Source: Eremomyces bilateralis CBS 781.70
Taxonomy: Eukaryota; Ascomycota; Dothideomycetes; Eremomycetales; Eremomycetaceae
NCBI RefSeq assembly: GCF_010015585.1
Contig: NW_022985070.1
Span: forward strand, 1,200,524 to 1,264,523
Reading direction: 5' to 3'
DNA: 64,000 nt
Part shown: one piece after another, positions 47,271-59,074 of the stretch
Layout: the number at the start of each line of letters is the position of its first letter
Position numbering within the stretch: position 1 is the stretch's first letter
Made by a program: the position numbers and the translations under genes
Notes under the pieces: model-generated
What the model was told of the DNA's origin: nothing
The model's input: the letters and a program-made list of their open reading frames with translations, nothing else
The model's database searches: none

Positions 47271-47934
47271 AAATACATTTTATCGACGTATTGCCCTAGA
47301 GTTACACAAATAGAACAGCCACCATATATATTTCTATATATCTGGTTGAAATTCAGGACGTAAGTGCTCGAATCCAGTCTGATTTACATGCCCTGAAGCC
47401 CTCTCCGCCTTTTCCGCAGCCTTCCGCTCCGCATCTTTGGCCGCCCCTTGCGCTGCAACGATTTGCTCAACTCTAGCAAATCTTTCGTTTAAATTAGGCT
47501 GGACTCTTCCCTTTCCTCGTAGTCAAACCACCTAGATCTTGAACGGTTTTTTCAAGTCGTAAAACTTGTGCTTTTAGTGCAGCGATTTCGGTATTCTTCT
47601 CCGCCAGAGACTTGGGCAACTTCCCCTGAAATCCCCTGAAATCTCGAGTGGTCATCTCCTCATACTTTTGCCCCGCGTATACGTCTTTCGGGCCTTTTGG
47701 TGTGTTATATGTATAACTAATAGGCCCTGGGATTACATGAAGTTGCTGCACGGTATGATCTTCATTTAACTGGGTGCTATTTAATACTTTGTGTAGGTTA
47801 AAAGGATTGATTCCGGGGCCCCTGAGCCCGGTACGAAATATTTATGGCCTGTCAATGCTCCAATTCTTGATTTATAGTAAATATTTATAAAATCATGCGT
47901 CTTTGACTGGCGCAGAGTCATCTAGGGAGCTCAA

Positions 47935-48216
47935 TTAGCTCAATTCCGTATGATATTTATTCTTCAGGGGCGAGAAACAGGATACATCCAGGGGCTGGAG
48001 CAAATGAGAGCAATGGGGAGGGAGATATAGAAGAAGTACCTGGTTGCCTTTACACAACTTCACAAACTCGACAGTTGCATGGGAGCCATGTCCGTCGCAT
48101 ATCAGAAGGCGCCATTCGTCTGTTTTGCCCTTAGGCTTGGTCTCCGGGAGAAAGTCCTTTTCAGTCATTTTAGGCCAATTTCGTTTAATGCCCACGCATT
48201 CTCCGATGTTGTCCAA
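47935..48216 (-). pseudogene. Longest surviving piece of the Fot1-type transposase (DDE domain)
   Basis: Ninety-three codons carrying the second catalytic Asp in LLICDGHGSH and the third acidic position in the SHLLQPLDV block. This is the most conserved part of the pogo/Fot1 DDE domain. Reading frame relationships on both sides are broken. Confidence 0.85.
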
Positions 48217-49020
48217 TGCCAGTCCTTTACGCTAGAAGGACCCATAGGAAACCACGTAGATTATAGGCTCTGGCCCTTGAAAATTACCGAAGGGGAAATG
48301 GCACGGCCGATTGCAGAAATAGTTTCAATTAGGGAGACCCCATTCGCGTTCTTCAGGAGATTGGCTTAGGTTTTCATCCTATTGTTCTTCTGGGACGGTG
48401 CTAATACGCGCCCGTTTGTGCCACACCCAAGGGCGAGGCCAAGTTCGTCGAAATTCCAGATATTCTCCGTCTTGATCTTATACTCCACGATCAAGCTCGG
48501 AAAACGGCGAACCAATGATCTCTTTGGTCGAGCAATTGACGCATGATGCTTCGATTGATTTTCCCATCATTGATTTTATATGGGGATTTCGCTTTAGGAA
48601 TCCATCTATCCAGTTTTACCCGAAGGGGTAGGGTCGCCATTCTCTCAGGCTATTGCTTCGGCCATTTGGCGTACTCTGGCGTGGGAGGGAGCATTCGCGG
48701 CGCGATTTTCCCGAGGTTATCCAATCAGCTAATACTGTTCCTGTATAGGAGACAATTTTTTGGAGCTTCTGTGCCCCGGTTTGATGCGATTCGTGGCGGT
48801 CCTGGAAGCGTTTCTGGAGGATAGAGTACATGTGTATTTCTCCGCGCATTTCCGAATCAAATCGATTTCCCTAGATTTATATGCTTAAATAGTGAGTAGA
48901 AGGGCTTCTTCATTCAATTGAGGCACATTGGCAACAAATTTCACGGAAAATTGGTACAATTGCGCTTATTCCATTGGTATATCCAACTCCAGATTGAAGG
49001 CGTTGAAGTGGCTCAAAAGT

Positions 49021-49049
49021 GGGGTGGCTCAAATCTGGGGGTGCTGTCT
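49021..49049 (-). repeat. Right terminal inverted repeat of the Fot1-type element
   Basis: Read on the minus strand it starts AGACAGCACCCCCAG and includes GAGCCACC. Followed by TA at 49050-49051. Confidence 0.75.
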
Positions 49050-49627
49050 TATGGGAAGAACGAAGAAGAAAGAACTAGAAAAGGACTGAAAGGACTACCA
49101 TAGATTATATCGAATAATAAGGAAAGAGGGCATATTGAAAGGTTTCAGACTGCCAGATACGCAATGACTCTATTAATCTAAACTTACCGAAAGAAGAGAG
49201 GAGAGAAAGTCTGCTTGTACGCAGATGCGCAAGATATAATCCAGTTTCCAGAATTCAACACGCGTGACCATTTCCTGTGATAATCCATCTAGCCACACCG
49301 GTAGCGGCAGCTGCTAGACATCCCCCCAGGGGAGCAGACCACAGGCGTGGAACTATGCAGAATGTAGAAGCAAGGACTGGAAAAGGACTATAGAAAAGGA
49401 CTACAGATCTGATAATAAGGCTAAAGGCTGAATATGATCCCTATTCATTATGATAGCCAATCCAATGTTGGCTCGGCAGTCCCCTATGTGGGAAGTCTAC
49501 CAGAATACTCATACACCGACCCAAGATGCTACAGATTTGAACTCCCCATGCTCCCCCGAACCTCTAGAAGATTTCGTATATCGAAGCGTACCACATCCAA
49601 AAACTCCGGCGACAAGGCCGGAAGATC
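49050..49627. other. Region between the transposon and palF
   Basis: 580 bp. It holds two similar purine-rich stretches about 300 bp apart (49065-49130 and 49364-49435; AAAAGGACT and ATAATAAGG in common) and the palF 3' flank. No gene seen. Confidence 0.5.
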
Positions 49628-52124
49628 TCATCGTTCATATCGGGGCAACCCTTCCGAGCCTTCTATCTGCTCCAATGTCGGAGCCGACGGCTGTCCGCTG
49701 GTCTCCACCCTCTCTTCATCGCCGGGTGGTCGCGCACTATTTTCATCCTCCTCCGGCGCGGTCGGCGGTGCAGACGTTTCCATCTCCATTTGCCGCCGTT
49801 GCAACTCGTACTTGTCGTCCGTATGCGGCTCGGAGGCGCCCGGTCGCATGTGGGACTCGTAACTAGGCACGGCGTCGGTGGGTAGCGCAGACAGTCCTGC
49901 TGCTTGTGGAGGAAAGGCAAAGGGGTGGGGTATTTGTGCGGGATTATGGTGGAGAGCTTCCAGGCTGGGTGCGCTGGGAGCATGGCGGGTCGCATGGGAC
50001 GAAGACTCTGGGTCCGTTTCGTCGGCGGGAGGTGCGGATGGGAGGAGGCGTGCTTCGGCGAGGCGAATGCGGTCCTTTTCGCTTAGGTTTTGCTCGTCCG
50101 GCAGATTCGGGATGGAGTATAACGGCGATGGTGTCGGCGGAAGTGGTGATGACTCTGAAGGGTGAGGGAAGGGTGACAGACGTGAATATGGCGTTGGAGT
50201 GCCCGGATTTGGGCTGCCATGTAGCTGCGACGGGGGAGGGAAATGGCCGTTGTTGGGGTGGATTGTGCCTTGACTGTCATCATGGCCCTCCGATGCATAG
50301 TCGAAGCCGAAGTCGTATGAATGGGTACCAGCTTCGGTGGGACGAGCTGCCTCTTCTCCCGGCCGGCTGCTCTGCGGGTGACCGGCCACCTCGGTGGCGG
50401 TAGCTTCGGTGCTTTGAACCGAATCGGTTTTGCTCTTCCCATAGAACCGCTCGGTATCTACGGTACCGATTACAACTTCGAAGTTGCACGAGACGACGTT
50501 TTTGTTACGCCGAATCTGAGAGGTGTCGATGAAGTGTCCCGGCCAGGCTGCAAGGGTGCTGCTGTGAACGCCCTCCCCCGTTTGCATGCCGGACCCAGCC
50601 GTGACGGAGTAAGGCAAGCTCATCATGCCTGCATTGGGAAGCACTCGCTCTAGGCCGGTGAGTTTTCCGTGCAGATCAAGCACCACTTCCACAAAATATT
50701 TAAAACTGATCATCGAGCCTGGAACGTTGGAGATCGACGGGAAAGCCCCCTCCGGAACGCGAACCGTAACCTTGATATCATGGTGGAGGGTATCTGGGCT
50801 GATGATCAGCGGCGCGAAAGACTGGGAGACGTCTTTCCGGAACAAATGACTGGACCCTGCCGAGGACAATGACAGGCCACCGAGGCCGGTCCGAGACTTC
50901 GGATAGTACTCGTCCGTTTTTGAGCCTCTTTTGGCTTCCTGTACCAGTGGAAGATTCGGGTTCATGTCGACCCGCGCCTGTCGATACAGGGTGACGATGA
51001 TGCCGTTCAGACTTTTCACGACCTTGGTATGCTTGATACTGAGATTCAGGGTTATGTTATCGCCTCGAAGATATCCAGACTTTTGGAGTTCGATGGTTGC
51101 TGTGATCGGCTTTTTCTCGAGGTTACGAGAGCGGTGTCGGACGTGTTTGACGGCTTTCGACCCTGCTTTGCTCCCATCGATTTTGTCGGAACCATCGCCA
51201 GATCCATTGCCAGAGCTCGTGGCACAGCTTCCTTCACAAGTGCCAAAGCTGGTGGCACTGGGCGAGGGGCTCTGTGGAACTTCGCTTTCGCGGATGCTAG
51301 TTACTTCCGACGTTGTACTGTGGACCGCGTCGCCAAGTAAGGATTCGGGAGGTATGTTGTCTTCACTTCCCCCTCGCTTCTTGGAGTCGGCCACGTTCTT
51401 GTTTTTGGGTACGGACCGGGCCTTCCCCTTTCGGGGTATCGGTTCCAATGAGATGACTCGTGGTTTGGGCTGATATAAGGGGGCGACATCCATGGTCTCG
51501 TTGAAATTGATTCGGTGATCGCATGTTTGTATTGGGGATATTGTCGTGGGTCTCGTTAGAATTGACGTAATCATGTATGAAATCGTTCCTCGCTCAAACT
51601 ACGCAAGCATCATTAGCAGGGCGATTATGGACGGAGGATCCAGAGATAAATACCTCGATACTACTTGGGAGCGCGCCAATGGGAAATCGCAGTTCGAAAT
51701 TAAACCGATATATGCCCTCATCCAACCGCCCATCACCACAGAGTACCTTCTCTTGCTCGAACAGAGAGACGAACCCATTGCCAAAGTAGCCGCCGGATTT
51801 ATTAGTCCGCCCTTGACTTAACGATTGCCCGTATGATTTGTAAATGTCCCCCGGAGAGTTCGGGTTCTTGTAGACCTGCGCGTACCCATGGAGGCAAACG
51901 ACGATATGGGTGATCCGAATCGGTCGGATGACTTTGAGCACCACGGATCCCGTCACGGCATCGCCGCTCGAGTAACTCCGATGTGGATCGTCCGGTTGTA
52001 CGTAGAACTCGACGAGAGGGCGGATCTTCGAGGAGAAGGGGGACTTCAACAGGGACAGGATTGACGCTTTGCTCGCGGGCGATGGCTTCGGCGACGGCGA
52101 TCGTCCGGATGAAGATGCGGGCAT
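49628..52124 (-). CDS. palF: pH-response arrestin PalF/Rim8
   Basis: Arrestin-like adaptor of the ambient-pH pathway. It binds the cytoplasmic tail of the PalH/Rim21 sensor, becomes ubiquitinated at alkaline pH and recruits ESCRT, leading to PacC/Rim101 processing. Exons 52124-51654 and 51598-49628, with a 55-nt intron, give 813 residues. The arrestin N domain has LLKSPFSSKIRPLVEFYVQPDDPH and SGSVVLKVIRPIRITHIVVCLHG-like strands, then VLCGDGRLDEGIYRFNFEL and the spliced join LPSSIE/FERGTISYMITS. The C domain includes ITATIELQKSGYLRGDNI and APLIISPDTLHHDIKVTVRVPEGAFPSI. A Ser/Thr-rich linker of about 100 residues separates the two. The long Pro-rich C-terminus with LPPTPSPLYS and VPSYESH is typical. 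Six PacC-type GCCAAG sites lie upstream. Confidence 0.95.
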
Positions 52125-52621
52125 CCCTCTGCCTTGCCCTCGCTCACATCCTGCGGTCTCCCGCCGTGATCCTGTTATCGAGGTTACACTTGATCCAGTT
52201 GTTGCGGTATCTCTCTACCGAGTGTTCCCAACCCCAAACTCCAGCGCTCTAGTTTCGGTCGAGGACGAGATATTTGCCGGCCCAATGGAATGGCTAGGGT
52301 ATATTATTCACGGCGCGATGAAAGACCTAAAACCGGCTTTAGGAAAGGTCAGTAAATCGTGTTTTGCTCTGTTGTTTGGACATCGGAGGTCCAGTATGAG
52401 GGTCCGCGCCGTCGCAGACCGTGTCAAAATGGGGCTGTGCCCAATGCTCGTTGCGCAATCCATCCGATCGAGTCTACCAAGATCGAGGACGGATAGATGC
52501 CATGACGAGCCCCCATCAAGAATGAGGTCATGGACACGGGCGGGGATAGTGAAAGATAGAACGGAAAATTCGTCAGACGTACATGAAGCGTCGCTAGGTA
52601 CCGCCAGAGATGCGTTACGAG

Positions 52622-52777
52622 GCCAAGGTCAACATGTCGAGTCTCATCCACTCGTCGAAACGGGCTTGGCGATTCGCGCCAAGGGAGGCACGCAACCGAA
52701 GCGGAACTGGAGTGACACGAAGGATGGGACAGATGGTGATTTGGGGAACTCGAGAGAATAGACGCGATCGACTTGGC
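52622..52777. promoter_or_regulatory. Cluster of four PacC-type GCCAAG sites upstream of palF
   Basis: GCCAAG at 52622-52627 and 52678-52683 (plus), and CTTGGC at 52665-52670 and 52772-52777 (minus-strand sites). Two of them face each other 7 bp apart. They lie 500-650 bp upstream of the palF ATG. Two more lie at 53018-53023 and 53833-53838. PacC binds 5'-GCCARG. Confidence 0.5.
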
Positions 52778-53933
52778 GCTCGATAGGAGCGCTCGGCGTG
52801 GGATAGCTGGAAGGAGGATGCCTGGTAAGGTATGGTATGGGAGTATAAGTAGGTAAGAACGAGAGGTATTCGAAGTCAGGAAGACCGTTGAAGGTTACGT
52901 GGTAATCAAGTCCGTTTTTACCGTAGGTACGAACCGGTAAGTATCAGACCAGACGTAACAATACTCTATGGACAGGATCTGAGCCTCTGAGGTAAATGGA
53001 TGAAGAACCGGACTGGGGCCAAGAATGAGGGCAGCGCGATGCGGGAATGATGCGAATTGCGAACACAGTGAGCACCACCACTTTGATTCTAACTAATAGA
53101 CTACCGTAAGCAATAAGAATGCAGCTAAGAACTATTAAGGATCGACCCATCTACCACCATCACAATCCTGATAGGCGGTAGTCCATCCACATTCTACAGG
53201 GTCCCGACCATGGCCGAAAGATTGAGTGTCTAGCCCGTAAGGTTCCATGCAGATGCGCAATCTGGCGCCATTCCACGGCCCAAACCCTACCCCGACATCC
53301 AGAAGACCAGAATCACCAACTGGCATTACCAGGATCGGAATGGCGAGGGTCGGAATGTCAAGCCAGAATGGAAAATGGCACTTTTTAGCGGGATCGGATT
53401 GGTGGTCTCTCCCTCCGCCTCTCGGTGTCCCGCAGAAACAAGAACAGACATAAACGAACCATTTCATGTTGGGTGGCACCACTGCCGCTCCCGTGCTACG
53501 GTGGCAGCGATTTTTGAGAGAAGCGGTGTACATTACCTCGCTCTGGGATTGAAGCGAATGGATCAATGGAATCGCAGTGGACGTGGAGACCTGAGCGGGA
53601 ATTGGGATGGTCTCATTTCTGATTTCTCAATCTCAAGTCATCAAGGCCTCAACTCACTCAACGATGCATGTGAAGGGACAAGGGACAGGGGACAAGCGGC
53701 AGATCCAGTTGGGAGGAAATGGTCCACGATCCTACGAATTGGATTCGGGGTCTAGGTCCTCCTTCAGCTGGGATGGGTTGAGATATTAATATGACGGGAA
53801 TCAGGATGGTCGAGACTCGACCCATGAATTCTGCCAAGGCGAAACAGTGCCGGTTCAAGCATTGCTTGGGAAATGCTTGACTTGACTGTGCTCTTGGTCC
53901 CAGTCTCCTCGACTCCCAACACGGCTAACAGAG

Positions 53934-53992
53934 ACTCCAAACTCCAATTCCACACTCCAACTCCAAAGAGTCCAAACGCTTCCACTCCAATG
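53934..53992. repeat. Degenerate ACTCCAA repeat tract
   Basis: At least five copies of ACTCCAA with short spacers. A simple-sequence tract with no apparent function. Confidence 0.6.
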
Positions 53993-54473
53993 ACCCAAAG
54001 TTGCCCGATTCTCCCGAATCCCTCGCTTCCAAGCGGCACTTCCCTTCTGACAGGTGACAATGTGCGGCATGACATGCAGGTGTGAGGTGATTACTGGCAG
54101 TATCTCGTCCGACGCCTGGGTTGAGACAATCCCACAGCGGTTCAGTTGGTGCCGCATCTAGAGGAAGAAATTGTCAAATTGATGATCCTGAAGCATACCC
54201 CCAGGACATCGAGAACTCAACCGTTCTGCTTTCGCCCCCTATTAACTTTCTTAAAGCCATAGAGTCCCCCTTTATATTCCTTAATTTAAGGAGACGATCC
54301 GTTTTTCCGTTTTAGCAGGCTGGAAGTGCACGTCGAAGGCGAAAGGAAATCAATTTCTTCGAAGCCGGATGCCATTAGCCATAATCATTACAATGCAGAT
54401 CCGTTTCAGACCACTGATGACAGACGGACGGGGGAACGCGCCATAGGCCCCTAGAATGGCTTAAACCGCTTAA

Positions 54474-57400
54474 TCAATCATGGTCTCCCGACTCCACATC
54501 CTCCATGTTTTCATCCCTCCGCTGCTCCGACGCATCACCTCGCAATTGCCTGTCCACTTCGCCTTGTAGCTCATCGCTGACCACCACCCCATCCCTCGAC
54601 CGCCGCGGATGCCCGAACAAGCAGTTCCACAAATCCCCCTGCTCGACCACCTCGCCCCCACCCTTGCCGCCCTGTAGCAGCTTGCTCAGCGGCGTCTGCT
54701 GCAACTCCAGACTGTTCGCCGCGTCGAGCGCCGACTCGAGCACCGACGGCGTGCTGGTGCCGGATCGCGACCGCGAGGCATCCGCGTCCGCCTTGGCTTG
54801 GCTGCGGCCCATGTGCTCCAGGCGTCGCGCCACGGAAATGTCGTAGATTGCTTCTTCCACCGTGTCGCTGATCAAGTACATGTACACTGTGGTGGCCCGC
54901 TGCTGGCCGATGCGGTGCACGCGGGCGATGGCTTGCAGCTCGATGGCCGCGTTGATGAGTGGCTCGCAGAAGAACACGTAGGTCGCGTTCACGAGGTTCA
55001 GGCCTGAGCTGTCGCTTTTGGCATCTAAGAGGAAACATTCGATGGAGGGGTCGGTCCGGAACTTTCGAATGCCATCATGGTCGCGGATATGCGAACAGCC
55101 GATCTTGTTGAGCTTCAGAGCCCCTTTGAGGACGGACAAGAAGTCGGTATATTGTGAGAAAACGATCGACTTAGCACCTGGATCGGTTTCACGGATGTGG
55201 AGGAGATGCCTCGATATCGCGTCGATCTTCGTCCCGTACGACCGCGCCGCCGGCAATTCGATGGACTTGATTTCATTCATCGTGTTTGCGCTCATGTCCG
55301 TGTAGATGGAGGTGGAATTGGACACAATCGAGGGCGACGCGGGTGACGCGGTCTTGCTTGGCGAGGACACCGCACTGCCCTCTTCCTGGGCACGGATTTC
55401 TTGAGGCCGATAAGTGATGTCATGAAAGTCGACCGCCGAATGCAGCCTACGTTTACAGATAGGGCAAGTCCTGTGACTTTTCCACCATTCACGGATACAG
55501 ACCTTACAATATTGATGGCCGCAGACCGTGAGGACGCCCGTCTCGAAAGGACACTGGCAGATGACGCAGATCTTGGCGCCCGCCTGATCGCTCGACTCCG
55601 TCCGGAGATGAAGCAAGAACCGCTGTTTTGTTTTGAGCACACCCAGTCGCGCACCGGACCGATTATTTCTCTCCACGGCCATATCCAAAGTCGCCTGGTC
55701 GAGCGTCTCGTCTAGCTCCTCCTTGTACGGAGCGACGGTGTCGGAGATTTGCTGGAGCTGTCGGTAGAAATCGAGACGTAGGTTCATGGAGTGACGGAAC
55801 AGCTCCAAGTCCTTTTCTGCGTCCGTCATGGCTTTGAGCTGCGCGGAAAGAATCTCTTGCACTCGCTTCTGCTGAGCTTCGATGATGCTGATCTCCGCCG
55901 CGGCTCGGTGGGATCCCCCGTCCCCCCTCCACTGTATGGAGGTGATGATCGATCGGATCTGCGAGATCACACCACGGACCGATTCGGTCGCGGCCACCTT
56001 CAATTCTCCACGAGCCTCCATGAGCTCCAAGAGGAGCTCGGGAGAATGGCCTTCCTCATTCTTGGCTCTCCGGATGGCATCTTTGTTCTCATGCTCGACC
56101 AGTTCGTTCTTGAGCCCGGTGAGTGTCGTCGTGCGATCCGCGACCATGGCTCGAAGCGCGGTCAAATAGCTGTACAGCTCATCTTGGGCTTTCGTGGAGT
56201 CTTCGTACTCGTCACCCGTGATCTCCTTGCTGTCGTCCTCATCCACCAAAGGCATGAGCAGAATGCTGATCACCTTTTTTCTCCATTCTTGCATGAGCTT
56301 CGCTTGGCCATCGAGGACATCCTTCAAGGAATCCATCTTTTCCAAGACTTTGCGATTCTCAATCCCACCGGCGTCTTGCAAAATCGGTATATCGGGCACG
56401 GTGACCTCTCGCAGAGCAACGACCTTACTCATGGCACGTTGAGCATTCTTCTCCGTGTCATGGAGCATCTCGCGGCGTATCCCCTTGGCTCGATCGTAAT
56501 ACTCCGTCTCTAACTTTTCCAGTTCATGGAACTCTTTCGAATCCGGCTTGGTCACGTCTTCGTTCGATTTGATCTGAAAGTATGACGTTGCGACGAAGAA
56601 CGCACAGACATGCTGCACTTCCAGAGCCATTCTCAACGCGTTCTTTGCTGCAGAGGCTTTGAACTGAGCTTCGGACGCATCCCGGGCATCTTCATCTTGC
56701 GAGTCTTGCTCATCCAGGCCCTCAGGAATGGCCGCGTTCGCCAGTTGTTCTTCATAGTCCGTCCGACATTCATCGACGTAATCATTCGCTTGTTGCAATG
56801 CCTGAAGGTATATGTCCCTGCCCCTTGAGCTTCGGTCAACGTCGTCTTTGGCAAAGGCAACAACGTGACCCTGTAGGATTTGAGAGGAGATGTTTTCCCG
56901 CTCTTCCACCCGCATATTCCCCCGGTTCTGCTCGATCATGGCTTCCAGTACCTCGGTGACGGTCCGCATCGGCGCGTTGCTGCTACGCCCGAGAGCCCTC
57001 CGGTTCCTTCCGCCAACTTCCGGGTGCAAACATGTTTGACGAAGACGCCGCAGCCACAGTCTCATAGCTTCAATGACGAAAGACGAATTTGGATCGTACC
57101 AGCGCCGTGCAGGAGCACCGTCCGCTGTTACGCCACAGGCTCTACACATCTCCTCCATGAGCTGAGAGTAGTGCTGGTCCTCGATGGCCGTGAAAGGCAT
57201 GGTGATCACCACTCGTCGCTGGGGAGGAAGACGAAGTTCATGGCGGATCTTCTGTTTCGTATGTCGCAGCGCGATCGTGCTGAATATTTGACGGAATGTC
57301 TCCTTATCGATGCGTGCCCACATCTCCTTGGAGCTGCAAAATGGCTCGTATCGAAGGAAGAGCAACAGACCAAGCAGATCCTGGACGTCTTTCCGAAAGG

Positions 57401-59074
57401 GCGTGCCGGTGACTGCCCATGCATTGCATCGTGGGATCAAACGAGCAACTTCCGCTGCCTGACTAACACCGCTCTCGATCATCTGTGCTTCATCGAGACA
57501 CACACGCCACCAGGACATCTCCACTAGTGGACTTTTTCGAGGCTCGTGTTTCTTACGGTGTCGAAGTGAGCGTTCTGGAGCCGCCTTCGCGTAATGGATT
57601 TCTCGGGCCAGGACGTTGTATGTAGTTAACACAACATCGAATTGCCGCAGATGTGCCACTGTCGCTTCGTTTTGCTCCCGCGGGGGTCTGCTTCTTGGAG
57701 GTAGACCTTTGTAATGAAAAACGGCAAGATTCGGTGAGTGGTTTGCCAACTCGCTCTTCCACTGCTCCAAAATCGAGGGGGGGGTGATGATTAAAGTTCC
57801 GCCGGTTGGCGTAACAATGGATGCAGTACATTCATCGAACACCGTGTCGGATTCGGCTGGTCGTTGATTCAAGTTCATTAAGGCGATGAGCTCCACCGTT
57901 TTCCCAAGACCCATCTCTTCGGATAAGATGCCTCCACGGAAATCGAGTGAGGAATTCGAAATGGCGCCCGGGTTACGAACTACTCTGCCTTGGACTCGAC
58001 TGTAATATATTTCATTTCCCTCCGAAACCGTTTTGGACTGATACGACGGGTATTTCGATACCACTCCAAGACTATCTCGAATGTGTGTTGTCTCGTCTTG
58101 TATATCCGCATCAGGGCTCCTGGTAGATGGGTATATTACGCCTTCTCTCGCAAGTAACCACTTGACCGCTCGTTCCTGAAAAGGATACAAGGTGATGTTG
58201 AGCCTTAAGTTTCGGATTTCCTCCGGTATCTTCTCTGATGTTGCTGGAGCGTGAACACATTCGTAGTAGTCGCGTGGAGCCCAGTGGGGTGACACTTCGG
58301 TTAGTCTCGGGAATAGCCTTTCAAATAAGGGTAGGTAGGTCTTCGACTTTGCAGTCGGTAGATGTAGGACGCTCGGCCCATCCTTGCAGTATATTTCAAT
58401 ATCTATCGAATAAACCTCCGAGGCATCGTCGGGTGTAGAGAGGTGCACCCTTGTGGTCATGAATGGGGTATCGCGGGGTCTTTTGCTCCTGGTGGCCGCT
58501 TCTTGGCCATGAGGGATGGCTCGCGCAATGTCAATAATCCGCATGGCATGAGCGTAGTTCTCATGCGTGGAGGTTTCAAGGAGGAGTTCGAGAGATACAT
58601 CTCCAACAGGATTCGACAAGAACAAGATATCGGAGCCAGCCCATTTGGCTTTGTTGAGGAATTTCGGCGCAGCGGAGGACAGAGCTACCTGCTCTCGGCG
58701 AGGTCGAGCAGAGGGACTTGTAAGATTTTCGGGTACGGAGGATGTTCCGTGCTGCGAATGACCAGAGGTTAGTATGATGGAACCAGCTAAGTCGTTTCCC
58801 CGAGTCTGCTTACGAGGACGAGCGACGCTCTCTCAGCCAGGATGTATCCGTCGAGTCCATCCTGCGATGGTGGGGGAAGCGCATCAGCTGCGCGAGTCGA
58901 CAACTTCCTCTTTTTCGTAGCCGGGGCGGCGTCGTCGTCGAAGCCATTGGTCGAGGGATGGCGACATGCCGACAAAAAATAAGAAACGGCGCCCTTTCCT
59001 GTCGTAGCACCGTCGCTGTGGATGGAGTGACCGAGGGCGTTGATAAGGCGGGTGGTGCTGGAAGTGGCGGTCAT
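54474..59074 (-). CDS. SNF2-family ATPase with RING finger (Irc20/SHPRH type)
   Basis: Probable chromatin-bound translocase and ubiquitin E3 ligase. Exons 59074-58814 and 58751-54474 (62-nt intron) give 1,512 residues. SNF2 motif I is GILSEEMGLGKTVELIALMN, and motif II is the DEAQ variant in VCLDEAQMIESGVSQ. LYPFQERAVKWLLAREG is the Q-like motif, and NAWAVTGTPFRKDVQDLLGLL motif III. A long helical insertion of about 600 residues separates the two ATPase lobes, as in Irc20 and SHPRH. Within it near the end is a C3HC4 RING: CVICQCPFETGVLTVCGHQY then CKVCIREWWKSHRTCPICKR. The second lobe has KSIVFSQYTDFLSVL, LLDAKSDSSGLNLVNATYVF and IARVHRIGQQRATTVYMYL. The tail is acidic. Closest match by layout is Irc20 of yeast, so a role in recombination or SUMO/ubiquitin signalling is likely but inferred. 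Confidence 0.9.

Larger units (their letters stand above)
47242..49049 (-). mobile_element. Fot1/pogo-type DNA transposon, decayed, with both ends present
   Basis: A 1,808-bp Tc1/mariner-superfamily element, the size of Fot1. The ends are imperfect inverted repeats of about 28 bp: AGACAAAGCACCCAG on the left and AGACAGCACCCCCAG read inward from the right. They resemble the Fot1 end, which begins AGTCAAGCACCCA as I recall it. A TA dinucleotide stands on each side (47240-47241 and 49050-49051), the expected target duplication. Inside, on the minus strand, the transposase is broken by several stops and frame changes. Still readable are an N-terminal part around 48600-48840, a segment like the family's ISAIGRAISPSVIFKGQSL at about 48290, and the DDE catalytic block LLICDGHGSHATVEF and YLPPHCSHLLQPLDVSCF at 47935-48216. 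A coiled-coil C-terminal part with LAEKNTEIAALKAQVLRLEK lies at 47494-47751. It is not autonomous. Confidence 0.88.
52125..54473. other. 2.35-kb intergenic region upstream of palF
   Basis: No gene recognised. A plus-strand open frame (52069-52761) overlaps the palF 5' end but is compositionally random. The region carries PacC-type sites, a run of degenerate ACTCCAA units at 53934-53992, and at its right end the 3' flank of the SNF2-RING gene. Confidence 0.55.

Noticed and set aside
52069-52761. 230-codon plus-strand frame overlapping the palF 5' end
   Set aside because: Random-looking composition, antisense to the palF first exon, and no motif; more likely palF promoter sequence.
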